From contig CP142455.1 of NCBI GenBank assembly GCA_038049695.1, forward strand, positions 21,737,501 through 21,801,500: 64,000 nt of DNA, read 5' to 3'. The translations under genes were made by a program, and so were the position numbers. Source of the stretch: Cinnamomum chago. Its lineage: Eukaryota; Streptophyta; Magnoliopsida; Laurales; Lauraceae. Positions 44,501-56,183 of the stretch are shown here, piece by piece. Under the pieces are notes generated by a model that saw only the letters and a program-made list of their open reading frames with translations, ran no database searches and was not told the DNA's origin. Each line of letters begins with the position of its first letter. Position 1 is the first letter of the stretch.

Positions 44501-47356
44501 AATTCTCAAGGTAACAACTTTTGCAATAAAGTCCCGGCCATGATGTTTATGATGTTTATTAGCAGAGACAGATAACAGCATAATACATAGTGGTCGATAT
44601 ATGATGTTCATAAGCAGAAACAGACACTAGTGAGTTTCAACTCCTGAAACTAAGGATAGATGGCATGAATGCCAGAATGTGTGTGAGAGAGAGACAGATC
44701 CAACTGTGCTCAAATATGGGCTATTAGAAAATGTTTCCTATTAGTAATCGATTAGGAAGTCCTCATCTAAACATTTTCCAGTATAAACAGTTAAATTTTA
44801 GGAAATTAGTTCATCCCAAACTAGCAAACTGTTATGCAGAGTCTACTTTGATGCATGTCAATCGCAGATTTAGGGGCCGGATTGAAGGTAGGCCAAATAT
44901 TAGTATCATTCCACAATCATTATTATCAAAATCGGAGTCCAAAATGTTAACAATTCTCTAATTGCCTATGCATAGATCAATGTTCTGTGACCTTTATACT
45001 GATTGCAGTTATGTATGTAATCATCTGACCTTCATGCTGCAAGAGATATCATACAAGTGGCTCGTTCTTGAATTTTCTACTAAGATTTTGTATTGAGTAT
45101 TGCTTAAACTATCCTTTTGGTCATTACTGATAGTAGTTTTCATGACTTGGCACTTCCGCAGATAATATGAATCGCCTCCACAACTTCTAATAGTGCTAGC
45201 CTTGTGTCCAGGGCCTTGAGGCCCATTAAATATTAGCAACTAGCAAAGATAATTTTTTTAGAAAGGCGACCTCAAAGAGTGTCGAATGTGTACATATGGT
45301 AACCAGCCCGGCCATGGGCTATCCCAAATCAGGCTTGATGTGAGCTAATCTGAATTAGGGTTGCCTTTCTGGCTAACATGTTTAGCCCAAGCCAATTTGA
45401 ATTTGTCACCTACCAAACAATTTAACAATCACTTACGACCTAATGTTTGTTTGCATAGAGTACATATACATAAAAATTTATGCTCAAATGAGCTCCACCT
45501 AAAGATTATTAATGATTTATTAGGTGAGGGCTAAAAGATATCAGGTAGTCATGTAGATTAGACCTTATCTTTTCTGGATTTGAATTATCGGGATAATGGT
45601 TGTGCATCAATTTCCCTTCCTCCCTTGATTCAATTTCCGGTAAAGAAGAGGTTATTTGATAGTCTTTTTTTCATATTCAGCCTTGACTCTTCCTTTTTAA
45701 CTACTTATAGAAATGCAATGTATAAGAATTCCTAAGAATTTAATTAAATGAAACAAACAAGCTTTTAATATTTTGCAGATGGAGCCCTTATCTATGGGCT
45801 ATGTCTAGGAAAGAAAATGGGCAGTGCCCGAACAAACTTTGCTAAGGCATGGCCCATAAGCATCTATGGAAGAAAAACATGAATCATATTTTCCATGAAA
45901 GATAAAAGTTGGAAAACTAAATGCAGAGTATCGTAGCTATAGTAATCTAAATAGTAACCATGATGGTTGAAATTTGACAAAGATTTGTGAGAAAAATCAT
46001 ACCACTAGGCTGAGCAATTGCATCATACATTAATTACTTCACTAAGAAGCACGGAAAGACATAAGATGGATAGAAATCATGAATGGAGAGATGAATAATC
46101 TTATTCTGCTGACTAACATGAGTTAGCAGATACAAATATAGCCAATTGTAAGTGCGTGCGTGAGACTTGATAAAGAAAAAGATGAAAGTGTATGACCTGT
46201 TCAAAAGCAAGGGTTGGGGTTAAATTCAACTTGTGACACCTCGCAGGTGGTGGATATGATTAAATTTGATAGGTTTGAATTAGAATTTGAAATTGATTAA
46301 ATTAAAAATAGTTTTGCATTAAATTTTGAAATAGATTATTAGAATAGCATGAGATTAGGTTTCTTACTTTCTCATACACAAGTAGGGTTTTTTTTTGTTA
46401 AAGATAACGTAGTTAATTTATGAAATGTAGTCATAACCGATAGTGATCCTATGAGCACACCACCCAGTGCCCTGCTTTGTTTCACTATTGTAATAATTTT
46501 ACAATATTAGCTTTTTCTCTCCCTTTTTCTCAAGCTGTTTCTTATATTCATATATACATTCATCCAAGTCCATCACGATCTTGTTATTTCTTTAATCTTC
46601 AAGAGTTCTTTCATTAAAGTCATACAATCCTACTTTATATGCTCCTAAATGGAATTATGATAGACTCAAAAAGAGAAAATTCACAAATCAAAGGTTAGAT
46701 GGTTTATATTTAACGTCATCCATCAAATGATCATTTCTTGAAAGGGCCATGCGTATGTTAAGATAAAATTAGATAGATTTGAATTAGAATTTGAAATAGG
46801 TTTGAATTAGAATTTGACTTGGTTAAGTTTACTATTTTCTCCTCTATACTTATGTTATCTAACTAGTCCGTTAAGCTTTTATACCAGGCCGAATATAAGG
46901 TGGGCCCACAGATTCTATTTGTAAAAAGTTAGAAATTTAATGATTTTACACATCCAATCAACCCAAGAGTTGTCAAAAGGCTGATTCCTGATCAATCGAC
47001 CCAAGAGTTGTCAGTCTTCTAAGCTACTTTCTATTCTTAACCCACTGATTTGGTGATTTAGATTATTCAACTCGTGAAGTTTTTCTATTCCCATGGCCAA
47101 TGGATATTGAAACCAACCAAATGGCCGATCTAAATTCTGCAAGATTGTGCAGTTCATTTGCTAGTGAACAAAACATGGACGGAGAAAATATTTATCAAAT
47201 GGAGATGCAAAATGTACCTGAATTTTTGGCTAATCTCACGAGGGTTGGAGGGAAGCAACTGCAACGGTTGAAGTTTGTACATTGTATTTTCATCATTGAA
47301 CTAGTGAAGATCTTGTTAGCTAGACTGCAACTGACCTCCCGGAAACAAGTATATAT
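41543..47356. other. AT-rich intergenic DNA
   Basis: Nearly 6 kb without a supportable gene. A poly-T tract lies near 42495. Short repeats of GAGGTACATGAAGATGAA occur near 43985-44025, and a duplicated AACCCAAGAGTTGTCA lies at about 46960-47010. Open frames are short and unlike known proteins. This is the 3' side of the NLR gene. Confidence 0.5.
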
Positions 47357-47554
47357 TCATGATTGGATCTTGACAGACTGCACATGCTGGATCTTAAACC
47401 GGTCCAACCCATTTTCCGCAACCCTCTCACGAAGTTCAAGTGGCTGCCGAACCAGGACCAATTCTTGGAGGGTAGCAACATGCTGCAATCCTTCCGGGAT
47501 CATCTTTAATTTTTCACACCGACTTATTTCCAAGTATCTAAGATTTGCAAATGC
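47357..47554 (-). pseudogene. stranded C-terminal codons of the NLR gene
   Basis: Directly after the TGA at 47555-47557 the same frame stays open for 65 codons and ends with TGA at 47357-47359. It encodes a typical end of RPM1-like proteins: LRYLEISRCEKLKMIPEGLQ, TLQELVL and a RVAENGLDRFKIQHV-like tail. This shows that the stop at 47555 is a recent nonsense change and not the old end. Confidence 0.85.
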
Positions 47555-50017
47555 TCATTCCTCGATTGTCCAATCCTCCAATTGTGGACAATCGTCAATT
47601 TTGAAAGATTCAAGCATGGGGAAGCCTTTTGTTGAGCAGGACATTTTCTTCACCGAGTCAGAGTAGATGTTGAACAAGGTAAGAAACTGAAGTTTTGTTA
47701 ACTTCTCTAGTACAGGCATTGAGTCTTTCAATAATCCGGAAAATTTTAAGTCTAGCTTGATGAGGGAGGGTGGAAATTCTTGGAGGGTAGAAAGGATCTC
47801 AAACCGTCCATGCAGATGAAGTTCTTCCAAGTGATGTAAATGTGATGAAATGAACTGTGTCGGCGTGGCAGATCCGTTAATCAACATCAGGGATTCGAGG
47901 TTCTCTTGTTTGCCAATGAAGCTGGACAATTCAGTTTGGTATAAGCTCATTTCTCCTTGTAATCCCAATTCTCTGAAGCTAGTCAGCTTGTCCAAATCAC
48001 TTGTAATCCAGTCACCAATCTGCACCATTGAAAGGGTCTGTAGGTTGGTTAATTCGTTGAGTTCCACATGTTTCGCTTTTGGTAAACACAAAAGGCTATC
48101 TATAGACAGATGCCTCAATTGTTTCATCTTCCATAGACCATGCTCAAGTAGAAGACGACCTACACAGTCCATGTCACCAAAAAAATATAGTGTCTGCAGA
48201 TTGTAGAGGTTGTATATGGTTGAAGGGAATGCTCGCATTCCTCTTCGAAATCTCATGTGTAAGTACCTAAGATGGATGAGATCTCCTATTCCATCAGGGA
48301 TCGCATCACGGCTGGGCACCTTGTCCAGGTTCAACACCCTCAACAATCTGAAACATTTGTAAACAGATTTCCAGTTTTGACTATTAAATATTGCACCTGA
48401 TTGGAAGAAGCAGAACAAAGAACGAGTGCCCCTAGTCAAGTGGTCCACAAACATATCCTGACAAATCTCACCGCGAGTAACAGAGAGTCGACGCACTGTA
48501 GTTGGTGAAGCAGAACCCACATTCCCACTATAAACACTAAGGAACTGATTTTCTTTGGCTGTTTTAATGGCAAGGTCTCGAAGCAGATCATGAATGCGAC
48601 ACTCCTTAACCCGACCATTGAAACGCCTTTGAGCCACCTGAATTAGGCTCCTGTGGATGAGCTCCAGCAAGTGATCCTCTGCAACTTCCTCCAGCGTTTC
48701 ATCACCCCTCGCTTGTACAAATCCCTCCGCAACCCACATGCGAATCAACTCGGTTGCACTGATACTTGAGTCTTCCGGAAAAGCAGCAAAACTGAGGAAG
48801 CACATTTTCAAATAATATGGTAAATCATTATAACTCAGAGCTAAGATTCGTAATATTTTCTCTTGACCTTCTTTAATGTGCCAGTCAATAGCCTTGAGCA
48901 CCTTTCTCCATTCATGAATTGACTGATCCTTCGATGATAGGAGCCCTCCTAGCACCACTGCTGCAAGTGGCAATCCGTTACATCTTCTTGCTATGTCCTT
49001 TCCTACCTTCTCCAATTCTTCTAAGTGGACATGATTGACCACTTTTCGAAAAGCTTTCTTCCGCAACAACTCCCAACATTCTTCGTCTTTTAGAAGTCGC
49101 AACTCATATGGATTGCTCGTTGGATCTGCATATTTAGCTACATCACGATTGCGAGTGGTGATAATTATTCTGCTTCCTGTGTTCTCGGCTGGGAAGGAAG
49201 CCTGTATACCATCCCAAGCTTCTTTATTCCATATATCATCAATTACTATCAAGTAACACTTTCCTTTCAAACAATTAAACAGGTTCTCACCAAGCTCCTC
49301 CTCATTCATTTTTTTCAATTTGTCACTATCATCAGATGACAGTGTTTTGTCGTATTTTATCAGATCATATAAAAGATCACGTACAATAAATTCTTGAGAA
49401 ACATAAATCCAGGCATAACATTGGAAACTTCTCCTTATGTGTTTGTCATTGAAAAGTTTATTAGCGAGAGTGGTCTTACCTAAACCTCCCATGCCGACGA
49501 TTGAAACAACAGATGTTCGAGCACCTCCTCCAATCAGCATCTTGGAGATTATCTCGGCCTCATCTTCGATGCCGACAATGTCGGCTTCCTCTGCTCTGGG
49601 TGATCTCTTCTCCTTCTTTATAATAGGAACCGATGGTTCCCCATCTTGTACGTTTCGTATACCCAAGTTTGAACGGTTCTCAGAGATCTCGGCAAGCCTT
49701 AAATTGATCTCCTTTAACTCCTTTCCTATCTTACGGAAGGCTTTTATACGTTTGAAACGATTTTTCTTGACTTGGAGGAAGAATTCGTCGATGATATCCT
49801 CGGCTTCAAAAGCGGCTTCTCTTACTTGGTCTACCCAGAGCTTGATTTGTTTGTCTTCTGGGCATTTGTCATCGGCTTCCTTGAGAGAGAGACTGATCCA
49901 TTTTAATTTCTGACGAAGCAATATCACATCTGGTTTTACTCTAGAGAGCAGATGTGCTTCTTTCTCTATCAACTCGCACAATTTATTTAATAAAACACTT
50001 ACAACTCCTTCAGCCAT
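47555..50017 (-). CDS. CC-NBS-LRR disease-resistance protein, RPM1-like, C-terminally truncated
   Basis: A single-exon gene of 820 codons. The N-terminal Rx-type coiled coil (1-110) has an EDVID-like motif AEDIIDEFF (72-80). The NB-ARC domain shows P-loop GMGGLGKTT (175-183), kinase 2 YLIVIDDIW (255-263), RNBS-B GSRIIITTR (281-289), GLPLA (348-352) and an MHD-like RIHDLL. The leucine-rich repeats follow, starting around FRLLRVLNLDKVPS. It is an intracellular immune receptor that binds ADP/ATP and senses pathogen effectors at the plasma membrane or in the cytosol. Family members are usually about 900 residues; here an early TGA removes the last 65. The start is the first ATG after an in-frame open region, with MAEGVVS typical of the family. 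It stands alone, without NLR neighbours. Confidence 0.92.
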   Translation of the reverse strand: MAEGVVSVLLNKLCELIEKEAHLLSRVKPDVILLRQKLKWISLSLKEADDKCPEDKQIKLWVDQVREAAFEAEDIIDEFFLQVKKNRFKRIKAFRKIGKELKEINLRLAEISENRSNLGIRNVQDGEPSVPIIKKEKRSPRAEEADIVGIEDEAEIISKMLIGGGARTSVVSIVGMGGLGKTTLANKLFNDKHIRRSFQCYAWIYVSQEFIVRDLLYDLIKYDKTLSSDDSDKLKKMNEEELGENLFNCLKGKCYLIVIDDIWNKEAWDGIQASFPAENTGSRIIITTRNRDVAKYADPTSNPYELRLLKDEECWELLRKKAFRKVVNHVHLEELEKVGKDIARRCNGLPLAAVVLGGLLSSKDQSIHEWRKVLKAIDWHIKEGQEKILRILALSYNDLPYYLKMCFLSFAAFPEDSSISATELIRMWVAEGFVQARGDETLEEVAEDHLLELIHRSLIQVAQRRFNGRVKECRIHDLLRDLAIKTAKENQFLSVYSGNVGSASPTTVRRLSVTRGEICQDMFVDHLTRGTRSLFCFFQSGAIFNSQNWKSVYKCFRLLRVLNLDKVPSRDAIPDGIGDLIHLRYLHMRFRRGMRAFPSTIYNLYNLQTLYFFGDMDCVGRLLLEHGLWKMKQLRHLSIDSLLCLPKAKHVELNELTNLQTLSMVQIGDWITSDLDKLTSFRELGLQGEMSLYQTELSSFIGKQENLESLMLINGSATPTQFISSHLHHLEELHLHGRFEILSTLQEFPPSLIKLDLKFSGLLKDSMPVLEKLTKLQFLTLFNIYSDSVKKMSCSTKGFPMLESFKIDDCPQLEDWTIEE

Positions 50018-51428
50018 CTCTGTCTAAGATGTTGCAGAAGGAGGAGGAGATCAATGTTAAGAACAACGAAACCCTCATTCAAGCATCAGCCTTGATGGGG
50101 CGTTACCATTTTTTCCCAGGTTGTGAAAATCAACCACAGGAGCTGTAGGCCCAAAAAAGAAAAGGCAACCACAGGAACTTTCTCTCTCTTCCATCATGAA
50201 CACACAAAACAAAACATGACAACTGGAAAGGTTGGGTGACGGGAGGAAACCGAGTCTATGAAGACTAAAAAGGAATGAGGTTTGTAAAATGATCTTTTAG
50301 TCTGCTGGATCCTCTGGGTATCTCACTCTCGCCATGACTAGTCTGGGCCCTGGGGCGACCTATTGTAATGCAGACTATTTATACAAAGGTATGCTCAAAA
50401 TTTGCCTCATTCTTCTCCACAGTTGAATTTACTGTTTGAAAAACGTTACAAACGCAATCTGATGCAAATAACAAAGGGTATGCTCAAAATTTTCATCATA
50501 TAGAATGGTGGATAAAACTCATATTAACATAGACTTTGAGGATACCCTATAATAATATAGGATATTTATTTTTAAATAATTTGGATAATAGGTGAACCCC
50601 ACTTTAAAGCTCCACTTATTCTCGATTAAGAGCCCAGTTGTTGCTCCTTATAACACATACGTTGGAATTCCATTGTAGGGCCAACAGGGAGACCATCCAG
50701 ACTGTTAAAGTTGAATCTCATCCCCTCTAATCTATACCCGGAATTTCATCTCAAAATGACTGGTCCCACTATCTAATTGAGCATCGTATAAAAATGTAAT
50801 TAGGTGCTGATCTAGCATCACTGCTGAGGAAGTGTGAATTAAGATGAAATTCAATTTCAAAATGATCTCTATGTGTGTCACGGGGGAGTATAAAGTGACA
50901 AAAAAAAAAGAAGCTGTTACACGGTACTCACTATAATAGCACCAATGGAGGATCTGGACTCCTAGATTAAGAAGCCTCCAAGAATTGCAGGATGCGGTTG
51001 GCACGAGTATTGTGGCCGACAACTTTTGACTCCTTTTCCACGTTGGGTTGCCCACTTGAGAAAGGAGATTCCGACTTAGTGGTGCTCGCTGCATGACAGT
51101 ACAAGGGTGCAGCGCCCTTGTTCAACACATGGTGGTCCCTGCGTTTGAAAATCCTGACCACTTAGAGGGACGCTCTCCTAAGCACCTAAATTAAATGCGC
51201 CAGTAAAATAATTTTCATAGAAAACTATCTATAATTAGTGTTTCCAAAATCAAGATAAATTCAATCATGACTTGATTTTTTAATTTCATTATGCTAAAAA
51301 TAGAGATAGTCAATTTTGATTAATTTCATTATGCACTATTTCAATTTAGGATTATATAAGTTGCAGTTTAGGAGAGTCCTCCTCTATAAATTATTATTCA
51401 AGTCGTAAGATGGATAGACTTCGTTGAC
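50018..51428. other. upstream region of the NLR gene, no gene seen
   Basis: About 1.4 kb with no supportable coding region. The first 200 bp should hold the NLR promoter and leader, but no clear TATA box was identified. Confidence 0.45.
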
Positions 51429-51436
51429 ACTGATCA

Positions 51437-51816
51437 TATGGTTGTAAATGGGTCGGTTCCGGTCCGGGTCCATGGTGGACCCCGGAACTGTTAAGGAAAA
51501 GGTGAAACCAAATCCGGACCCGGAACCGTTTCGGAACCGGTTTCTTAGCTCCGGAATCGGAATCAGAACCATATATGGGGCGGGTCTGGATCTGGGTTCG
51601 GGTTTAGATAGAGAATGATATTAAAAAACATGATTTTTAGGAGAGATTTTTGAAAATTAAGGTAATATGTCGGGTTTCGGGTCTACGGGTCCTAACCAAG
51701 GTCGAATCAGACCTGAACCCATTTACTTATCGGGATCAAAATAAGGACCAGACCCAGTTTTTAACGGGTCGGAACCTCCAAATAATTGGAGAATGGAAGA
51801 CCCATTTACATTCCTA
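51437..51816. mobile_element. hAT MITE with perfect target duplication
   Basis: A 380-bp element with ends TATGGTTGTAAATGGG and CCCATTTACATTCCTA. It is flanked by the perfect 8-bp duplication ACTGATCA at 51429-51436 and 51817-51824. The subterminal parts are rich in GGGTC and GGACCC motifs. No coding capacity. Confidence 0.9.
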
Positions 51817-52253
51817 ACTGATCAACTTCTTTTGCTTTTCTTTCTTTTCTTTTTTTTTTTTTCATCAAAAGAAGAGATAGAAACCATCAAAAACATGAGA
51901 TCGAGAACAATTTTTTAGATGCGTGTATGGGACAAACTTGTCAGACAACCCACCCACCCAGAAATAGCTTTGTGAGATGAGACACCATTATCATCACTGA
52001 GGTATCTACGTTTCTAGATTTATCACCTCATTCTTTTTTGAATGCTCACTGTATAAATTTCATTTTTGTCGAAAATTACTCTTCCGCAATTTTTTAACCA
52101 AACTCTTTGGAAAAATTTCCTTCACAATTCTTAACCAACTTAATGAAGTCTATCACCCTCATCAAAAATGTAAATAGCTCAAAATCACCATTCCCTTTAT
52201 TACCTCTTGGCCTTGTGATTGACCAGATAAGAAGAAGAGATATTGATGTCGAC

Positions 52254-52412
52254 TGAGGGATTCCCTCACCATGTGTGGTGGTGAGGGAATCCCCTTTTTA
52301 GGAAGTTCCAAGTACAAAAAGAGCTTTTGTACTTTTTGGAAAGTACCCCTTTTGTACTTGGAACTTTCCAAAAAGGGGATTCCCTCACCACACATAGTGA
52401 GGGAATCCCTCA
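52254..52412. mobile_element. foldback (palindromic) miniature element
   Basis: A 159-bp nearly perfect palindrome from TGAGGGATTCCCTCACCA to TAGTGAGGGAATCCCTCA, with an inner arm AAGTTCCAAGTACAAAA and its complement. It would form one long hairpin. No target duplication was recognised. Confidence 0.8.
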
Positions 52413-52538
52413 TAAGCTCATGCTTGTGGGGTCCACCTTTGGTCTATCTAAATGGACCAACCACATGACCCTTCTAAATTGCGGCCCACCACACATTTGA
52501 GTTAATCTTATCCTAAGTTTGAGCTTAGGAGAGCTAGC

Positions 52539-52543
<5 letters not shown>

Positions 52544-52576
<33 letters not shown>

Positions 52577-52765
52577 AGTTGCTCAATGGAAACAGATCCC
52601 TGTTTGGACCCCTGTTTGAACCTATCAGGGGGTGCCACATGGGGAGAGGATGTCTAATCAATGACATCTCATCTCCTTCAAAAAATATTTTTTTCTTTCC
52701 CATGTGGCACCCCTTGATTGCCTTGTTTCGACCAAACAGGGATCCAGATCCGTTGCGCAATATGA
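52544..52765. mobile_element. TA microsatellite and foldback miniature element
   Basis: A TA run at about 52544-52569 is followed by an inverted-repeat element. Its left arm has CAGATCCCTGTTTGG and GGGTGCCACATGGG; the right arm has CCCATGTGGCACCCC and CCAAACAGGGATC. The loop is T-rich. The element probably inserted into the TA run. Confidence 0.7.
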
Positions 52766-54077
52766 CCATTCTTAACATGTAACGGATTTTCATAAATTTC
52801 TCTCCAATCTGAGTGGATCCTATCTTAAGACTGACAACATGAAAAATAATGTGATTAACAATGTTATACATTTTCAATCATATGTATTCATTACGTTATC
52901 TATTATATGGTCAATCATATTGGGCCAAAGACTTATTGGATTAAAATTTATGAAAACACCATTACTCAATGAGGGCATTTACTTTGAGCGGCTTGGATTT
53001 TCAACAAATGAGTTCCATTGCAGCATAGTTCCACATCAACGCAGATCATCTCCCCCGTTAGGATGCTGGGAAGGAGATCGAAAACGCCGTGGGCTTAAAT
53101 TGAAAGTAGAAGAGATACAGAAAGACGTTGTGAACAAGTTGATGGCGATAATAAATAACTCATTTCCAAAGCAAAGATCAAGCTCGTGCTGATTGATATA
53201 AAAGAACTCATCTACACCAAAAGCAATGATCAAGTTGGCAATGATATTGCAAGTCACTCTTTAACACTACGGCCAAAGAAAAAAGGTGATATTAGTGTGT
53301 ATAGCAAGGATCTGATTCCTCCAAAGGGAAGTGGACTAGTACTGATATACACATAGGATCTGATACCAGTTATTAGATCCACAAATCCACATTATGTATA
53401 ACCGGAGCATTTTATTTTCCCTTGTTTCTTTTCCACGGATGGACTGATTCACACTTGTTAGTAATTCTATCTAGTCACCCAACAAGCAACAATTTACAAA
53501 GACGGTGGAATGTCATTCTATGTGGGGGAGATGCTCCTATTTTATTATGGGAGATAAAGGTGGGGGCCCAAGTAAGGTGAGAGACTTCTATGTATATGCC
53601 TAAGTTGTCATAACCACGGAAAATATGTGTTCTAAAAGAATAGTTAATCATGTTAGAAACAAAACAAAATTAATGAATCTCGGATTTATCTAGAATTCCA
53701 AAATCAACCGTACAGATCAATACCATATATTTATTTATCTAAGTTAACGGCGTAGCTGATACCATGGGAGATATAGAAAATCTGCAGTTTAATTGGGTCA
53801 TTGATCAAGCACTTGAATGTCACAGATGGCCCACAGCGGCTTCACCTCTATTCCTCTTGCAATGGTGATGGAAATATCTTTTTTTTTTTTTTGAGGCTAG
53901 AGTTGAGACTGCGAGCAACATCCTTCCAAAAAAACGAAAATATGAAATTTGTTAAAACAAAATCAAGGATAAATATAAGTTAGTTTTGAAACCAAAAGGG
54001 TTGTTGGGACTCTAACAAGTCCTTTGGTTGGGAGTTTTATTTTGGATTGCTGGAAATTACCTAAACGTGTTCTTATG
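52766..54077. other. intergenic DNA
   Basis: No gene or bounded repeat is supported. Short open frames near 52840-53260 are not protein-like. Confidence 0.5.
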
Positions 54078-54092
54078 TTTACCAGTGCATCT

Positions 54093-54265
54093 TTTTTTTT
54101 TGCTGTCGGAGGGTTCCCAACCCTTTGGGCTGGACTAATCCCTCCGGGCCCAGAGGGAAGCCGGGTAAATCCCCTGTAGCCCTAGTGTGGTAGCAGAGTT
54201 TCGAACCCACAACCTCCGGGAGCAAACCGTGGTCCTAGGCCAACTAAGCTACCCCTTGGGGTTTA
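54093..54265 (-). mobile_element. tRNA-derived SINE
   Basis: Read on the minus strand, the element starts near 54265. It has an A-box-like TAGCTTAGTTGGCCTAG and a B-box-like GGTTCGAAACTC, about 45 bp apart as in a pol III promoter. It ends in an A-run (plus-strand T-run at 54093-54102). It is flanked by a perfect 15-bp duplication, TTTACCAGTGCATCT, at 54078-54092 and 54266-54280. Confidence 0.92.
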
Positions 54266-54540
54266 TTTACCAGTGCATCTAGGGTGTTAAGTTTTGCACC
54301 CACCCTATACCCTATATGGCTATGCCTAAGTCCCTTGATCATTTAAGATGTTGATGTCACAGACTCACAGGTGGGCCATGGGACCTGAAGAGTTAGGCTG
54401 TAGTTAGCTGGGAAGCACGGCTCAATGGCTTTTGGCCATTCTACGACTCTGTTTGATTGATGGGTATAATATTGCCACTGTTTCACTATAGGGGGTGCAT
54501 TTATTATTCAGGCTTTTAGTTTTGTCCTCTTCTTGACTTT

Positions 54541-54715
54541 ATGTTCAGATGGGATCAAGGGTGGTCCTTGGGGACCGGGCCAAAATCCGGTCCCCAAAAT
54601 CAAGAAGAAAAATTCTTCTTGGACATACTGGGGGACCGAACTAGTCTGGGATCCAACGGCTGTCGGGGGGGACCGGGCCACAGTTCGATCCCCCCAGTAT
54701 GTCCAAGTAGCAAGG
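54541..54715. repeat. inverted-repeat (foldback) sequence
   Basis: CTTGGACATACTGGGGGACCG near 54617 is the complement of CCCCCCAGTATGTCCAAG near 54692-54710. Further GGACCGGGCC blocks lie within. It can form a strong hairpin and is probably a MITE, but no target duplication was found. Confidence 0.55.
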
Positions 54716-55029
54716 CTCATTTAAGAATGGGGCAGTTTGGCTATTGAATACTGGGTTTAACAGTTCAAATGATCAAAGACATCTTTCCTCTAGGTAATGT
54801 AATTTACCGTGGTATTTAAATAGGACTTTGCCGTTTGACTAATTATAGTGCTGCAAATTTGATTTTTAGTACATCGTTACTCACCATTGGATTTAAATTT
54901 AAAAGAAGTATGCTTTCTAAAACGGTTAGACTTGAGGGCCGTAGATAAAGATTTGATTCCCTTCATTCTAGAATTATGAGTGTTCGTTGAGTCTGATTCC
55001 GTTCATTCTCGGGAACCAAGAAAAAATAG

Positions 55030-55811
55030 TTATTCGTTTGGAGGCCCGGACTCAAAGGAGAGGGAAGACATATCAACTCGTGCTAATACGGATACATTTG
55101 AGTTTGTTAAGCCAGATATTTTCTAGTTTCAGAAACCAGCGAGATATAGTTGCTCCTCTATTTACAACTACTCTGTACATGCATATGTTCGTCAGTTTCC
55201 ACCTATATTGCATCCTTACATTATACATGTACAATATGTAAAACCTGATGGAAATTGTGGATTTCGGGCGATAGCTGTCTGTCTTGGTCTTCACGAAGAT
55301 GCATGAGCAACTATCCGATATATCTTAATAGAAGAGTTGTACACATTCAGGACACAGTATGTTGCAATATTTGATAGTGATGACCAGTGGACTCGTGTTT
55401 ACAATTCACTGAACTTTTTTTGCATTAGATAGAGGAGCACCGATTAAGCATTGAATGACAATGCCAGACATGGGTCTCTTAATTGCTTCATAGTTCAATG
55501 TGATATTACACGTTTTAAATGCTGCACAGAGCTTTATGTATTTGTTACTTCAATCTACTCCACCACCGTCGTACCAACATGCTACTATCGCTATCGGGTA
55601 CATAAATAATAATCACTACGTTCAGGTTGCATTGATAGATGGTTACCCAATGCCTCCCATTATGCCTCAATGGGTTCACTTCAGGCATGATTGTGCAGCT
55701 GCATGGGCTACCACATATGCGAAGCAAATTAATGCGTTCATGCAGTATATACGTTCTAGGTTTCCTTCTGAAACCTTTATGTTGGAAGATTTTGAATGTA
55801 ATGTGTGTTAA
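55030..55811 (+). pseudogene. OTU cysteine-protease segment of a MULE/FAR1-like transposase
   Basis: The plus strand encodes QFPPILHPYI, then KPDGNCGFRAIAVCLGL, containing the OTU catalytic Asp/Cys motif DGNC. Next come LIEELYTFRTQYV and VYNSLNFF, then MTMPDMGLLIAS, and the His-containing NNHYVQVALIDGYPMPPIMPQW. In plants this OTU type is often the C-terminal part of MULE/FAR1-like transposase proteins. Stops at 55124 (TAG), 55304 (TGA) and two more near 55453-55490 break it. No transposase core lies upstream, so it is a fragment. Confidence 0.8.
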
Positions 55812-56183
55812 TATGTTTGAATAAATTTGTTTGAAATATTCAAGACTTTTGAGATTATCTAGATTTTTTTGTTATTAGTATTTAGTAGTTATAATCCAAT
55901 GTTTTAATATTTAATACAGAGTTTAGAATATAAGGTTTAATATTGTTGGTGTATCAAAAAAAAATTATTTGGTCCAAAATCATACTGTCATGTGTGAAGG
56001 CACTTGATAGGAATCAATAATGACCTAATTAAAACTCTACACGTGGCAAAGAGTTGTTAAATATTCATATACTTTTCTAAAAGTCGGCCAAAAGTCTCAT
56101 ACTTTTTCAAGAAATTTCCTTAAAATCATAATAAATTATGAGTAATTTGGTTAAAAATCTCATCCGCATAAGCATTGCGGATC
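55812..56183. other. intergenic DNA
   Basis: AT-rich, with no feature recognised. Confidence 0.5.

Noticed and set aside
47100..47666. Plus-strand 188-codon open frame
   Set aside because: It lies antisense to the end of the NLR gene and its stranded C-terminal codons. The minus-strand frame has the recognisable family motifs.
53036..53257. Possible small gene near 53.0-53.3 kb
   Set aside because: Both strands are open for about 70 codons but neither looks protein-like, and there are no splice or promoter signals.
54093..54265. A tRNA gene
   Set aside because: It has A- and B-box-like motifs but no cloverleaf that I could fold. It is flanked by a 15-bp duplication and has an A-tail, so it is a SINE.
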